DNA of 7,723 nt from Anaerolineales bacterium (lineage in GTDB: Bacteria; Chloroflexota; Anaerolineae; Anaerolineales; Villigracilaceae), in NCBI GenBank assembly GCA_029933275.1, contig JAOZOM010000079.1, forward strand, positions 1-7,723, in the 5' to 3' direction. This document shows, in pieces, positions 1 to 6,466 of the stretch. Within the stretch, counting starts at the first letter, position 1, and each line of letters starts with the position of its first letter. The notes beneath the pieces are model-generated. The model searched no databases. It was not told the origin of the DNA and saw only the letters and a program-made list of their open reading frames with translations. A program made the translations under genes and the position numbers.

Positions 1-680
1 GCAATCGTGCCAAACATTTTTATATCAAAATTAATCTTTTTGAACCCAACAGCTGCCAGATGTGCGGCGAGTTCTTCGGCACGGAGAAAGTTTTCGGTCG
101 ATTCGGGGAGGTAGGTATAAGCATCCCGTTCGCCCGTTAGTAAGCCACCGAGAAAGGGGATTGTATAATGAAGGTGGATATTGATAAATGGGGTCAGGAT
201 ATTCTTGCGTGGTTTGGTGGTATCTAAAATTACGATTCTGCCACCGGGCTTGAGGGCGCGATATTGCTCTTGAAGGGCACGCGGTAAATTGGTTACATTG
301 CGCATGAGGAAGCCAGAGACGATTGCATCGAATTTCTCGTTCTGGAGAGGGAGGTTGAGCGCATCAGCGGCAGACCAAAAGAAAGAATCGTCTTTTTTTC
401 CAGCACGCATCATTTCGAGAGTGAAATCTGCTGCGAGAACGCGGGAAGCGGGATTCTGTTTGAGGGCTTCACGAGCTAAATCACCGGTACCAGCCCCCAA
501 ATCCAAGAGCGAATCGCCATCTTCCAGCTTAGCGTGGCGAATTACTTCTCTTCGCCATTTTTTATCTTGCCCCGCAGTCATCATCCTATTCATTAAATCA
601 TAATTTCGAGAGATTTTGCCAAACATTTTTTGAACGCTTGCGGCGCGTTCTTTTCCTGTGAGTTCAAGTGGAGTAGACAT
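1..680 (-). CDS. menG: UbiE/MenG-type quinone C-methyltransferase (3' end beyond window)
   Basis: This is a class I SAM-dependent methyltransferase of the UbiE/MenG/COQ5 family, which methylates demethylmenaquinone (or a benzoquinol intermediate) at the end of quinone synthesis. The frame is open for 226 codons from the ATG at 680 down to base 1, with no stop seen. Families of this type are about 230-250 aa, so only a short C-terminal piece is missing. Visible motifs are the first family signature around YDLMNRMMTAGQDKKW (residues 27-42), the SAM-binding loop LDLGAGTGD (59-67), an acidic D85 after the second strand, FLMRNVTN (124-131), and ALKPGG (142-147) followed by ILDTTKP. Two positions differ from the classical family: FLMRNV replaces the usual FGLRNV, and DTTKP replaces the usual E-x-SKP, so this is a divergent branch. 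Menaquinone is more likely than ubiquinone if the host is a Chloroflexota member (inference). The gene is divergent from nusA. No Shine-Dalgarno precedes the ATG, and a consensus -10 box sits 7 nt upstream. Confidence 0.9.
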   Translation of the reverse strand, partial: MSTPLELTGKERAASVQKMFGKISRNYDLMNRMMTAGQDKKWRREVIRHAKLEDGDSLLDLGAGTGDLAREALKQNPASRVLAADFTLEMMRAGKKDDSFFWSAADALNLPLQNEKFDAIVSGFLMRNVTNLPRALQEQYRALKPGGRIVILDTTKPRKNILTPFINIHLHYTIPFLGGLLTGERDAYTYLPESTENFLRAEELAAHLAAVGFKKINFDIKMFGTI

Positions 681-687
681 GGCGGCT

Positions 688-716
688 ATTATATCGTCTT
701 GCGGCTTTTCTGACTA
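688..716 (-). promoter_or_regulatory. Promoter of menG, probably giving a leaderless transcript
   Basis: On the minus strand a perfect TATAAT lies at 693-688. Seventeen bases upstream is TAGTCA (716-711), matching 4 of 6 bases of TTGACA. The expected start point, about 7 nt after the -10 box, is 681-682, within one or two bases of the ATG at 680. No purine-rich ribosome binding site exists between box and ATG, which supports a leaderless mRNA. The box and spacing are seen in the sequence; transcription from it is inferred. Confidence 0.6.
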
Positions 717-727
717 TGTGCTAAAAT
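699..727 (+). promoter_or_regulatory. Promoter of the nusA operon (extended -10)
   Basis: TTGCGG (699-704, 3 of 6 matches to TTGACA) is followed after 17 bases by TAAAAT (722-727, 5 of 6 matches to TATAAT). A TG dinucleotide at 719-720 forms an extended -10 (TGC-TAAAAT), which compensates for a weak -35. The predicted start is near 734, giving a nusA leader of about 90 nt. The element physically overlaps the menG promoter on the other strand. Confidence 0.5.
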
Positions 728-764
728 TTTGGCTGTCTGTAACATCAATATTGAAAGCACCGAG

Positions 765-787
765 AAGTGGGCGACCCCCACTTTTCT
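765..787 (+). promoter_or_regulatory. Hairpin in the nusA 5' leader, possible attenuator
   Basis: AAGTGGG (765-771) and CCCACTT (777-783) form a perfect 7-bp stem with a 5-nt loop (CGACC), followed by the short T-rich run TTCT. It lies in the untranslated leader between the predicted nusA promoter and the nusA start. NusA genes are autoregulated in some bacteria through leader termination, so an attenuator role is conceivable. The stem is short and the T-run is poor, so it may be only a structural leader element. Confidence 0.3.
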
Positions 788-824
788 GCTTGTATGGGAG
801 ATTTTTTCTGGGGCGCATATCATT

Positions 825-2891
825 ATGAGTAAGATGGATAATAATTTTAGTAATGCTTTTAACGCTCTTTTGGAGGAAAAACAACTTCCTAAAGAGGTAG
901 TTTTGGATGCAATCGAATCCGCAATGGCTTCGGCGTATCGGCGCGCAGTAAATGCTTCTAGCGCGCAAGAAGTGATTGGGAAAATTGATCTTGAAACCGG
1001 CGAAGTGACGATTTTAGCTGAAAAAGAAGTCGTTGAAGAGGTGCAGGATGAACGTACTGAAGCCACGCTTGAAGAGGCTTTGAGATTTGACGAAGAAGCC
1101 GAACTCGGCGGAATGGTTTTGGTGGATTCTACGCCCGCGAATTTTGGCAGGGTTGCCGCTCAAACAGCACGTCAGGTCATTCAACAGCGGATTCGTGAAG
1201 CAGAACGCGCCGTTCAAGCTGAGTATTTCAAGCGACAAATTGGTGAAATTATCAGTGGTGTTGTGCAGTCTGCGGGTGGACGGCGCGGGGTAACCGTTGG
1301 CTTGGATATGAAAGCCGAAGGCACGATCCCGCATAATCAGAAAATCCCCGGCGAGCGTTTCCATATTCATGATCGGATTCGTTGCGTTGTCTTGGAAGTG
1401 AAAGATACGCCGCGTGGTCCCCAAATCATTCTCTCGCGTGGACACGGCAGTTTTCTCCGCCGTTTGCTCGAAAACGAAGTTCCTGAAATTTATCATGGTG
1501 TAGTTGAGATTCGTGGGATTGCTCGTGAACCCGGTCGCCGTGCAAAAGTTGCCGTCTCGGCGATGCAAGAGGGGATTGATCCCGTTGGTGCTTGCGTAGG
1601 TATCCGCGGTGTTCGCATCCAAAATATCGTTCGTGAATTGCATAACGAAAAAATTGATATTATCGAATGGAATCCGGATCAAATCGCCTATATTTCAAAA
1701 GCGATTAGCCCAGCGCGGGTGACGGGAGTCTATCTCTCCGAACCGAATGATTCGGCGCGCACCGCAACAGTGGTTGTAACCGAAGATCAACTTAGCTTAG
1801 CCATTGGGCGCAACGGGCAGAATGCGCGTCTCGCCGCAAAATTGACCGGCTGGCGAATTGATATTAAGAGTTTGGTAGAAGCTGCGGCAGATTCTCTGAA
1901 TAAATTAGAGAACGATGCCGAATTGGCAGAAATGATGCCAAAAGCGGTTGCTGAAGCTCCTGAAATTGAAGAAATGTTGGCGAAAAAAGCCGAAGGTCGC
2001 TCACTTTCACCTGAAGATTATCAAAAAATGGGTGCGTTCATGGATCGTGTTGAACGGCGCACCATCGAAGTTCAAGAAGAAGCTGAGCGTGTTGAACAAG
2101 AACGGATTGATGAGATTCGGTCAAAAATTCATCCCAGCGCATTTGAGATGGAATTGGCAGATAGCGAACTTAAAGAGCATGTTTTCAATATCCTCTTTGA
2201 AGCTGAATATGAAACGATTGGCGATTTGATGCTCGCCTTGCATCTTGACCCCGATAAAGTTTTCGATTTGCCGGGAATTGGTCCTAAAGCCATTGAAAAT
2301 ATCACCGCAGTTTTGGCGGCGATTAAATTCCAAGAACCTAAACCTGAACCCGAAGCGGACGTGGAAGAAGCTGAAGAGACAGAAGAAGCCTCTGAAAAAC
2401 TTGATTTGGAAGCCGTTGCGGAAGAAATTGAAGAAGAGTCTGCTTTGGATATTGCCGAGCAGGAACGCCTTGAAAAAATCCGCTCGAATATTTCGCCCGC
2501 GGCATTTGATATGCCTCTTGGCGAAACCGATCTCCAAGAGCGCGTTCTTAGCATCCTTTTGGGAGCGGGCTATAAAGATGTCGGCAATTTGATGCTGGCT
2601 TTGCAGTTCAATCCCGACCAAGTTTTCGATTTACCCGGTTTTGGTGTAAAAGCCATCGAAAATATGACCGAAGTCTTGGCTATGCTGACCTTCCCCGAAA
2701 AAGTGGAAGAAGAAATGCCCGAAACATTCTCGATGGATGTTGAGGATGATGAGCTTGATCCTGAAGAGAAGAAGAAGCAGAAAAAGAAATTTATCAAATA
2801 TGAGTTTGATCCCGAGCTAGGTGAGGTCGTGGCGCAGAAGAGACGTAAGCGAAAATCTGACGAATGGGATGACGACGAGGGTGATTGGTAG
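825..2891 (+). CDS. nusA: Transcription termination/antitermination factor NusA with duplicated C-terminal HhH modules
   Basis: NusA binds RNA polymerase and nascent RNA and controls pausing, termination and antitermination. From the ATG at 825 the protein is 688 aa, long for the family (B. subtilis 371, E. coli 495). Order: N-terminal polymerase-binding domain (about 1-135, with LPKEVVLDAIESAMASAYRR near the start); S1 domain (about 139-207, ending near GPQIILSRGH); KH1 (about 230-285, VGIRGVRI); KH2 (about 312-350, with the GRNG loop at 328-331). A charged linker follows, then two related modules of 78 residues (425-502 and 546-623) separated by a very acidic linker, then a basic-then-acidic tail ending DDDEGDW. 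Each module carries a helix-hairpin-helix-like core, VFDLPG-x-G-x-KAIEN, comparable in position to the acidic repeats AR1/AR2 of E. coli NusA (inference). The ATG at 825 was chosen because NusA homology starts just after it; an in-frame TTG at 729 would lie before the predicted transcript start. The ribosome site is weak (GGGG, 810-813). It heads the operon, and rimP, often its upstream partner, is absent here. Confidence 0.95.
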   Translation: MSKMDNNFSNAFNALLEEKQLPKEVVLDAIESAMASAYRRAVNASSAQEVIGKIDLETGEVTILAEKEVVEEVQDERTEATLEEALRFDEEAELGGMVLVDSTPANFGRVAAQTARQVIQQRIREAERAVQAEYFKRQIGEIISGVVQSAGGRRGVTVGLDMKAEGTIPHNQKIPGERFHIHDRIRCVVLEVKDTPRGPQIILSRGHGSFLRRLLENEVPEIYHGVVEIRGIAREPGRRAKVAVSAMQEGIDPVGACVGIRGVRIQNIVRELHNEKIDIIEWNPDQIAYISKAISPARVTGVYLSEPNDSARTATVVVTEDQLSLAIGRNGQNARLAAKLTGWRIDIKSLVEAAADSLNKLENDAELAEMMPKAVAEAPEIEEMLAKKAEGRSLSPEDYQKMGAFMDRVERRTIEVQEEAERVEQERIDEIRSKIHPSAFEMELADSELKEHVFNILFEAEYETIGDLMLALHLDPDKVFDLPGIGPKAIENITAVLAAIKFQEPKPEPEADVEEAEETEEASEKLDLEAVAEEIEEESALDIAEQERLEKIRSNISPAAFDMPLGETDLQERVLSILLGAGYKDVGNLMLALQFNPDQVFDLPGFGVKAIENMTEVLAMLTFPEKVEEEMPETFSMDVEDDELDPEEKKKQKKKFIKYEFDPELGEVVAQKRRKRKSDEWDDDEGDW
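2097..2330 (+). repeat. NusA C-terminal module, copy 1
   Basis: This codes for residues 425-502 of NusA, beginning QERIDEIRSKI and containing GDLMLALHLDPDKVFDLPG followed by IGPKAIENI. My hand alignment with copy 2 gives 44 identities over 78 ungapped positions (about 56%). The conserved centre LMLAL-x3-PD-x-VFDLPG-x-G-x-KAIEN looks like a helix-hairpin-helix unit of the kind found in E. coli NusA acidic repeats and in the RNA polymerase alpha C-terminal domain. Confidence 0.8.
2460..2693 (+). repeat. NusA C-terminal module, copy 2
   Basis: This codes for residues 546-623 of NusA, beginning QERLEKIRSNI and containing GNLMLALQFNPDQVFDLPG followed by FGVKAIENM. It starts exactly 363 nt (121 codons) after copy 1 and aligns with it without gaps. 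The intervening 43 residues are mostly Glu, Pro, Asp and Ala, so they probably form a flexible acidic linker. The two copies most simply arose by internal duplication. Confidence 0.8.
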
Positions 2892-2893
2892 GA
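2890..2893 (+). promoter_or_regulatory. Shine-Dalgarno of ylxR overlapping the nusA stop codon
   Basis: AGGA begins inside the nusA TAG stop and lies 7 nt before the GTG start of ylxR. This position supports the GTG start and suggests that ylxR translation is coupled to termination on nusA. Confidence 0.55.
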
Positions 2894-2900
2894 TTTTCCT

Positions 2901-3215
2901 GTGAGTAAAAAAACGCCTCGACGTGGACGGCATATTCCGCAAAGGACTTGTGTGGGGTGTCGCGAGACATTGGCGAAACAGACGTTAACCCGTATCGTGC
3001 GTACCTCCGAAGGTGTACAGATTGACTTGACAGGGAAATTGTCTGGTCGCGGAGCTTATTTACATAATCGCCTTTCTTGCTGGGAAAAAGGGCTGAAAGG
3101 TGCATTAGCAAATGCGCTTAAAACAAAGTTAACGGCAGAAGAGCGGGGTGCGTTAAGAGAATTTATGGAAACGCTTAGTCACGAAGTCGATGATTTCTCT
3201 GCGAAGAATGTGTAG
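2901..3215 (+). CDS. ylxR: YlxR/DUF448 family RNA-binding protein
   Basis: This small basic protein (104 aa, GTG start) belongs to the YlxR family, almost always encoded between nusA and infB. The hallmark motif RTCVGCRE is at residues 15-22 with its Cys pair C17 and C20, and GRGAYLH is at 49-55, in the usual order and spacing. The N-terminus is strongly basic (SKKTPRRGRHIPQR), consistent with nucleic-acid binding. In B. subtilis the homologue has been reported to bind the RNase P RNA and modulate that enzyme (renamed RnpM); other reports describe it as a DNA-binding regulator. Whether either role applies here is not visible. It starts 9 nt after nusA and ends 60 nt before infB. The YlxQ/L7Ae-like gene that often follows ylxR in Firmicutes is absent. 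Confidence 0.92.
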   Translation: MSKKTPRRGRHIPQRTCVGCRETLAKQTLTRIVRTSEGVQIDLTGKLSGRGAYLHNRLSCWEKGLKGALANALKTKLTAEERGALREFMETLSHEVDDFSAKNV

Positions 3216-3275
3216 CGGTTTGCAAAATGTTTTTTGTGGAGAGATATCCACTCGTGATTTTAGGGAAGAGGTCTT

Positions 3276-5063
3276 ATGAGCAAAAAAGAAGAAAAAATTA
3301 TTGAAATTCCTGCCGCAATCGGTGTGCGTGATTTGGCAGAGCGGATGGGCGCAAGTCCCATTGATGTTATTAAGAGCTTGATGACAAACGGGGTCATGGC
3401 GAGTATTAATCAGCAAATCGATTTTGATTCTGCCGCGATTGTCGCTGCGGATATGGATTTTGAAGCCATTCTCGAAAAAGAAGAGATGGCAGAAGACGAA
3501 GCCGATGGTGATATTCCGCTTTGGCGGCAGATGATTGCTGATGAAGATGACGCGGTGCTTGAAGATCGTCCTCCTGTGGTGACGATTTTAGGGCATGTCG
3601 ATCACGGTAAAACAACACTTTTGGACGCGATTCGGGATACCGAAATCCAAGCTGGAGAAGCGGGCGGAATCACGCAACATATCGGCGCGTATCAAACCTC
3701 CTTGCAGGGAAAAATAATTACCTTTTTAGATACACCCGGTCACGCCGCATTTACCGCGATGCGAGCACGCGGCGCGCAGGGTGCAGATATTGTCGTTTTG
3801 GTAGTGGCAGCAGATGATGGGGTTATGCCCCAAACCAAAGAGGCGATTGCTCACGCGAAGGCGGCGCGCGTCCCGATCATAGTCGCATTAAATAAAACGG
3901 ATAAAGCCAATGCAAATCCTGAGTTGGTTAAGAAGCAATTGGCGGATAATGAATTAATTCCCGATGATTGGGATGGCGATACGATTGTGGTGCCGCTTTC
4001 TGCACTTAGAAAAGAAGGTGTTGAAGATTTGCTCGAGGCGATTTTGCTTGTAGCAGATAGCATGGATATTCGTGCCAACCCGAGTGGGAAAATTGTCGGC
4101 ACGGTTATCGAAGCCGAGCTAGATAAGGCGCGTGGTGTCATGGCGACCTTGCTTGTCCAAAACGGGACCTTGAGGCAGGGTGATATTGTTTTAGCGGGTG
4201 GGGCGTATGGGCGTTTGCGGGCGATGTTTGATTATCGTGGTAATCGTGTTAAAGAAGCCCTTGCTTCGATGCCCGTTTCTGTGATGGGGTTGAACGAAGT
4301 CCCCCGTGCGGGGCAATTGTTTGAAATTGTCAAAGCAGAGAAAGTTGCTCGTTATCGTGTGAAAGAATATCTTGAGCAGAAGAAAAATGCGAAGAGTGTG
4401 AAGAAAAACCTTTCTCTTGAAGACCTTTTTGCTGCATATCAAGCGGGCGAAGCGAAAGAACTGCGCCTGATTATTAAAGCCGATGTGCAAGGTTCTCTCG
4501 ACCCGATTATCGGCGAGATGGAAAAGCTGGGCAAAGGCGAAATCGGTGTCAAAATTCTATATGCTGAGACGGGGAATATTGGCGAAAACGATATTACTTT
4601 AGCTGCCGCATCGGATGCGATTGTAATCGGTTTCAATGTTCAAGCCGAAGTCGCAGCTCGCCGTTTGGCGGGGAATGAAGGCGTTTCTATTCGTCTTTAT
4701 AATATTATCTATAGAATCGTTGAAGATGTTGAGAAAGCTCTCAAAGGGATGTTAGAACCTGTTTTTGCAGAAAAAACGCTTGGAAAAGCGGATGTTTTGG
4801 CTGTTTTCCCGATTTCAAAAGTTGGCAAAATTGCCGGTTGTCGCGTTCGAGAAGGCGTTATTCGCCGTAATGCGCAAATGCGTCTCAAACGAGGCAACGA
4901 TATTCTCTTTGAAGGCGAAGTTTCCTCATTGAAACATAATAAAGATAAAGTGAACGAAGTCCGTAATGGTTTTGAATGCGGGATTGGTTTACAGAATTTT
5001 CACGATATTGCGGTTGGCGATATTTTGGAATGTTATATGCTAGAAAAAGAAGCGATAGAGTAG
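3276..5063 (+). CDS. infB: Translation initiation factor IF-2 (short form)
   Basis: IF2 is the GTPase that places initiator fMet-tRNA on the 30S subunit and promotes 50S joining. The protein is 595 aa, much shorter than the E. coli form (890 aa), because it has only a brief N-terminal region: one IF2N domain (about 8-60) and an acidic linker. The GTPase motifs are complete: G1 GHVDHGKTT (106-114), G2 GGITQHIG (130-137), G3 DTPGH (152-156) with the catalytic His, G4 NKTDK (206-210) and G5 SAL (242-244). A beta-barrel domain, the C1 domain and the fMet-tRNA-binding C2 domain (from about 505, FPISKVGKIAGCRVREGVI) follow. The start is supported by AAGAGG 4 nt before the ATG, with AGGGA slightly further upstream. 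The 60-nt gap after ylxR holds only a 5-bp stem (3236-3251). The rbfA start follows after 4 nt. Confidence 0.97.
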   Translation: MSKKEEKIIEIPAAIGVRDLAERMGASPIDVIKSLMTNGVMASINQQIDFDSAAIVAADMDFEAILEKEEMAEDEADGDIPLWRQMIADEDDAVLEDRPPVVTILGHVDHGKTTLLDAIRDTEIQAGEAGGITQHIGAYQTSLQGKIITFLDTPGHAAFTAMRARGAQGADIVVLVVAADDGVMPQTKEAIAHAKAARVPIIVALNKTDKANANPELVKKQLADNELIPDDWDGDTIVVPLSALRKEGVEDLLEAILLVADSMDIRANPSGKIVGTVIEAELDKARGVMATLLVQNGTLRQGDIVLAGGAYGRLRAMFDYRGNRVKEALASMPVSVMGLNEVPRAGQLFEIVKAEKVARYRVKEYLEQKKNAKSVKKNLSLEDLFAAYQAGEAKELRLIIKADVQGSLDPIIGEMEKLGKGEIGVKILYAETGNIGENDITLAAASDAIVIGFNVQAEVAARRLAGNEGVSIRLYNIIYRIVEDVEKALKGMLEPVFAEKTLGKADVLAVFPISKVGKIAGCRVREGVIRRNAQMRLKRGNDILFEGEVSSLKHNKDKVNEVRNGFECGIGLQNFHDIAVGDILECYMLEKEAIE

Positions 5064-5067
5064 AGAA

Positions 5068-5460
5068 ATGGCTTCAGAAATTCGCTTACAGCGTATTGCG
5101 GATCGGATTAAGAGAGAACTCTCTGAGATGCTCATTTTTGAGTTAAGCGACCCGCGTTTGAAGGGGATTTATATTACCGATGTAAATATAGATCGGGAAC
5201 TGGCTTTTGCCAATATTTACATCTCTGCCATCGAAGGCTCAACGCGCGCCAAAGAAGCTCTTGCAGGCTTCAACAGTGCCAGCGGATTCATCCGCCGAAT
5301 TTTAGCTGGGCGCGTGGAACTCCGATCTTTTCCTCATCTGAAATTTCATTGGGATCCAACGCCCGAACAAGCAGATCAAATCGAGGGGATTTTGGCTGAA
5401 ATCCGAAAAGATGAAGAGCAACGAGCAGAAAACGAAGAGAAAACCGAAAGTAATGATTGA
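5068..5460 (+). CDS. rbfA: 30S ribosome-binding factor RbfA
   Basis: RbfA is a single KH-like domain protein that binds immature 30S subunits and helps finish processing of the 16S rRNA 5' end, especially in the cold. The 130-aa product has the family N-terminus (IRLQRIADRIKRELSEML followed by LSDPRLKGIYITDVNI), the AFANIYISAIEG strand, and the closing HLKFHWDPTPEQ segment. It ends in a charged tail (KDEEQRAENEEKTESND) that is probably disordered. Its length is usual for the family. It begins 4 nt after infB and its last 8 nt overlap the start of the following phosphoesterase gene, so it is clearly co-transcribed. Its ribosome site is weak (GAGTAGAG region), so translation may depend on ribosomes leaving infB (inference). 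Confidence 0.95.
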   Translation: MASEIRLQRIADRIKRELSEMLIFELSDPRLKGIYITDVNIDRELAFANIYISAIEGSTRAKEALAGFNSASGFIRRILAGRVELRSFPHLKFHWDPTPEQADQIEGILAEIRKDEEQRAENEEKTESND

Positions 5461-6403
5461 AGCAATAGACGCGTCTATTAAAGAGCGTTTGGGGAACGCT
5501 GAAAAAATATTAATTACCGGTCATATCCGCCCTGATGGGGATGCGATTGGCTCTATGCTTGCTTTGGGACTCTCCCTCCTAAATGCGGATAAAGATGTTC
5601 AGATGGTTTTGCCAGCAGGACTCCCGACTGCATTTTCCCATCTTGAAGGCAGTGAGTTGGTACAAAAAGAAACCGAAGGGGATATCGATTTATTTATTTC
5701 GGTAGATTGTGCTGATTTCAGCCGCATCCACGAAGATTTGCAGTCTTTTGGGATGCCCGCGATTAATATCGACCATCATATTACGAATGAAAAATATGCG
5801 GAAATTAACTTAGTCGAAGCGGATTCGGTCGCGACAGCCTCGATCCTGACTGAGCATCTTCCCGTATGGGGATTAGAGATTACTAAACCTGTCGCGGCAG
5901 CATTATTAACCGGGCTGATTACCGATACACTCGGATTTCGCACCTTAAATATGAATCCTAAAGCTTTTCGCCAAGCTGCTACTCTGATGGAATTGGGTAT
6001 TGATTTGCCCGACCTTTATTATCAGGCTTTGGTGAGCCGTTCTTTCAAAGCTGCCCGTTATTGGGGAGCGGGTCTATCCAGCCTTGAGCGGGATGGACAA
6101 ATGGTTTGGGCTGTGCTAAGTTTGAAAAACCGTAAGGCTGTGAATTATCATGGCAACGATGATGCTGATTTGATTAATATGCTTTCCGCGATAGAAGATA
6201 GTCCGGTGGCGTTGATTTTTGTAGAACAGCCAAAGGAGATGGTCAAGGTTTCGTGGCGAGCGCGTGGCAAAGAGTGGAATGTGGCTCAAGTCGCGGCGCA
6301 GTTTGGGGGCGGGGGGCATCGCGCCGCTGCCGGGGCGACAATCAAAGGTTCTTTGGACGAGATCAAGCCTAAGGTCTTGCGCGCGACGCGTGAAATCCTT
6401 TAA
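5453..6403 (+). CDS. nrnA: DHH/DHHA1 phosphoesterase, NrnA-like (nanoRNase / pAp phosphatase)
   Basis: This is a bifunctional oligoribonuclease/pAp phosphatase of the DHH superfamily. Characterised relatives hydrolyse 2-5 nt RNA fragments to mononucleotides and convert 3'-phosphoadenosine 5'-phosphate to AMP using Mn2+. The protein is 316 aa from the ATG at 5453. Metal-binding motifs are all present: HIRPDGDAIGS (24-34), VDCAD (84-88), IDHH (106-109) and ITDT with D158. The C-terminal DHHA1 substrate-binding motif GGGGHRAAAG starts at 285. The ATG at 5453 overlaps the end of rbfA by 8 nt (ATGATTGA), a typical translational-coupling arrangement. An in-frame ATG at 5411 would add 14 lysine-rich residues with no family similarity, so I reject it. 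Location between rbfA and truB is the classic position for this gene in many bacteria. Exact substrate preference cannot be told from sequence. Confidence 0.92.
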   Translation: MIEAIDASIKERLGNAEKILITGHIRPDGDAIGSMLALGLSLLNADKDVQMVLPAGLPTAFSHLEGSELVQKETEGDIDLFISVDCADFSRIHEDLQSFGMPAINIDHHITNEKYAEINLVEADSVATASILTEHLPVWGLEITKPVAAALLTGLITDTLGFRTLNMNPKAFRQAATLMELGIDLPDLYYQALVSRSFKAARYWGAGLSSLERDGQMVWAVLSLKNRKAVNYHGNDDADLINMLSAIEDSPVALIFVEQPKEMVKVSWRARGKEWNVAQVAAQFGGGGHRAAAGATIKGSLDEIKPKVLRATREIL

Positions 6404-6466
6404 AGATATCAGACTTTAGATATCAGACATCAGATTTTGGACTTCTGCCTTTGGATATCAGCAAAA
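6404..6466 (+). repeat. Degenerate 14-bp tandem repeat in the nrnA-truB gap
   Basis: Directly after the nrnA stop come AGATATCAGACTTT (6404-6417), AGATATCAGACATC (6418-6431) and a decayed AGATTTTGGACTTC (6432-6445). After a 7-nt interruption comes GGATATCAGCAAAA (6453-6466). The first two share 12 of 14 bases. Each intact unit contains the palindrome GATATC. The last unit forms one arm of the hairpin that follows. Confidence 0.6.

Noticed and set aside
729..824. N-terminal 32-residue extension of NusA from a TTG at 729
   Set aside because: The extra residues do not resemble NusA, the TTG lies before the predicted transcript start near 734, and NusA similarity begins right after the ATG at 825.
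1014..1682. 222-codon open frame on the minus strand inside nusA
   Set aside because: It lies entirely antisense to well-conserved NusA domains, shows no recognisable motifs and has no ribosome site. It is a shadow frame.
2121..2621. 166- and 141-codon minus-strand frames across the NusA repeats
   Set aside because: Phe/Ser-rich composition is what antisense of Glu/Lys-rich coding DNA gives. There is no independent support.
3220..3248. Possible internal promoter before infB (TTGCAA, 17 nt, GATATC)
   Set aside because: The -10 matches only 3 of 6 bases and the operon spacing does not require it.
3236..3251. Small hairpin GTGGA/TCCAC between ylxR and infB
   Set aside because: A 5-bp stem without a T-run is too weak to call a terminator or regulatory element.
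5411..5452. Upstream ATG adding 14 residues to the DHH phosphoesterase
   Set aside because: The added residues are a lysine-rich shadow of the rbfA tail. The ATG at 5453 gives a normal family N-terminus and an 8-nt coupled overlap.
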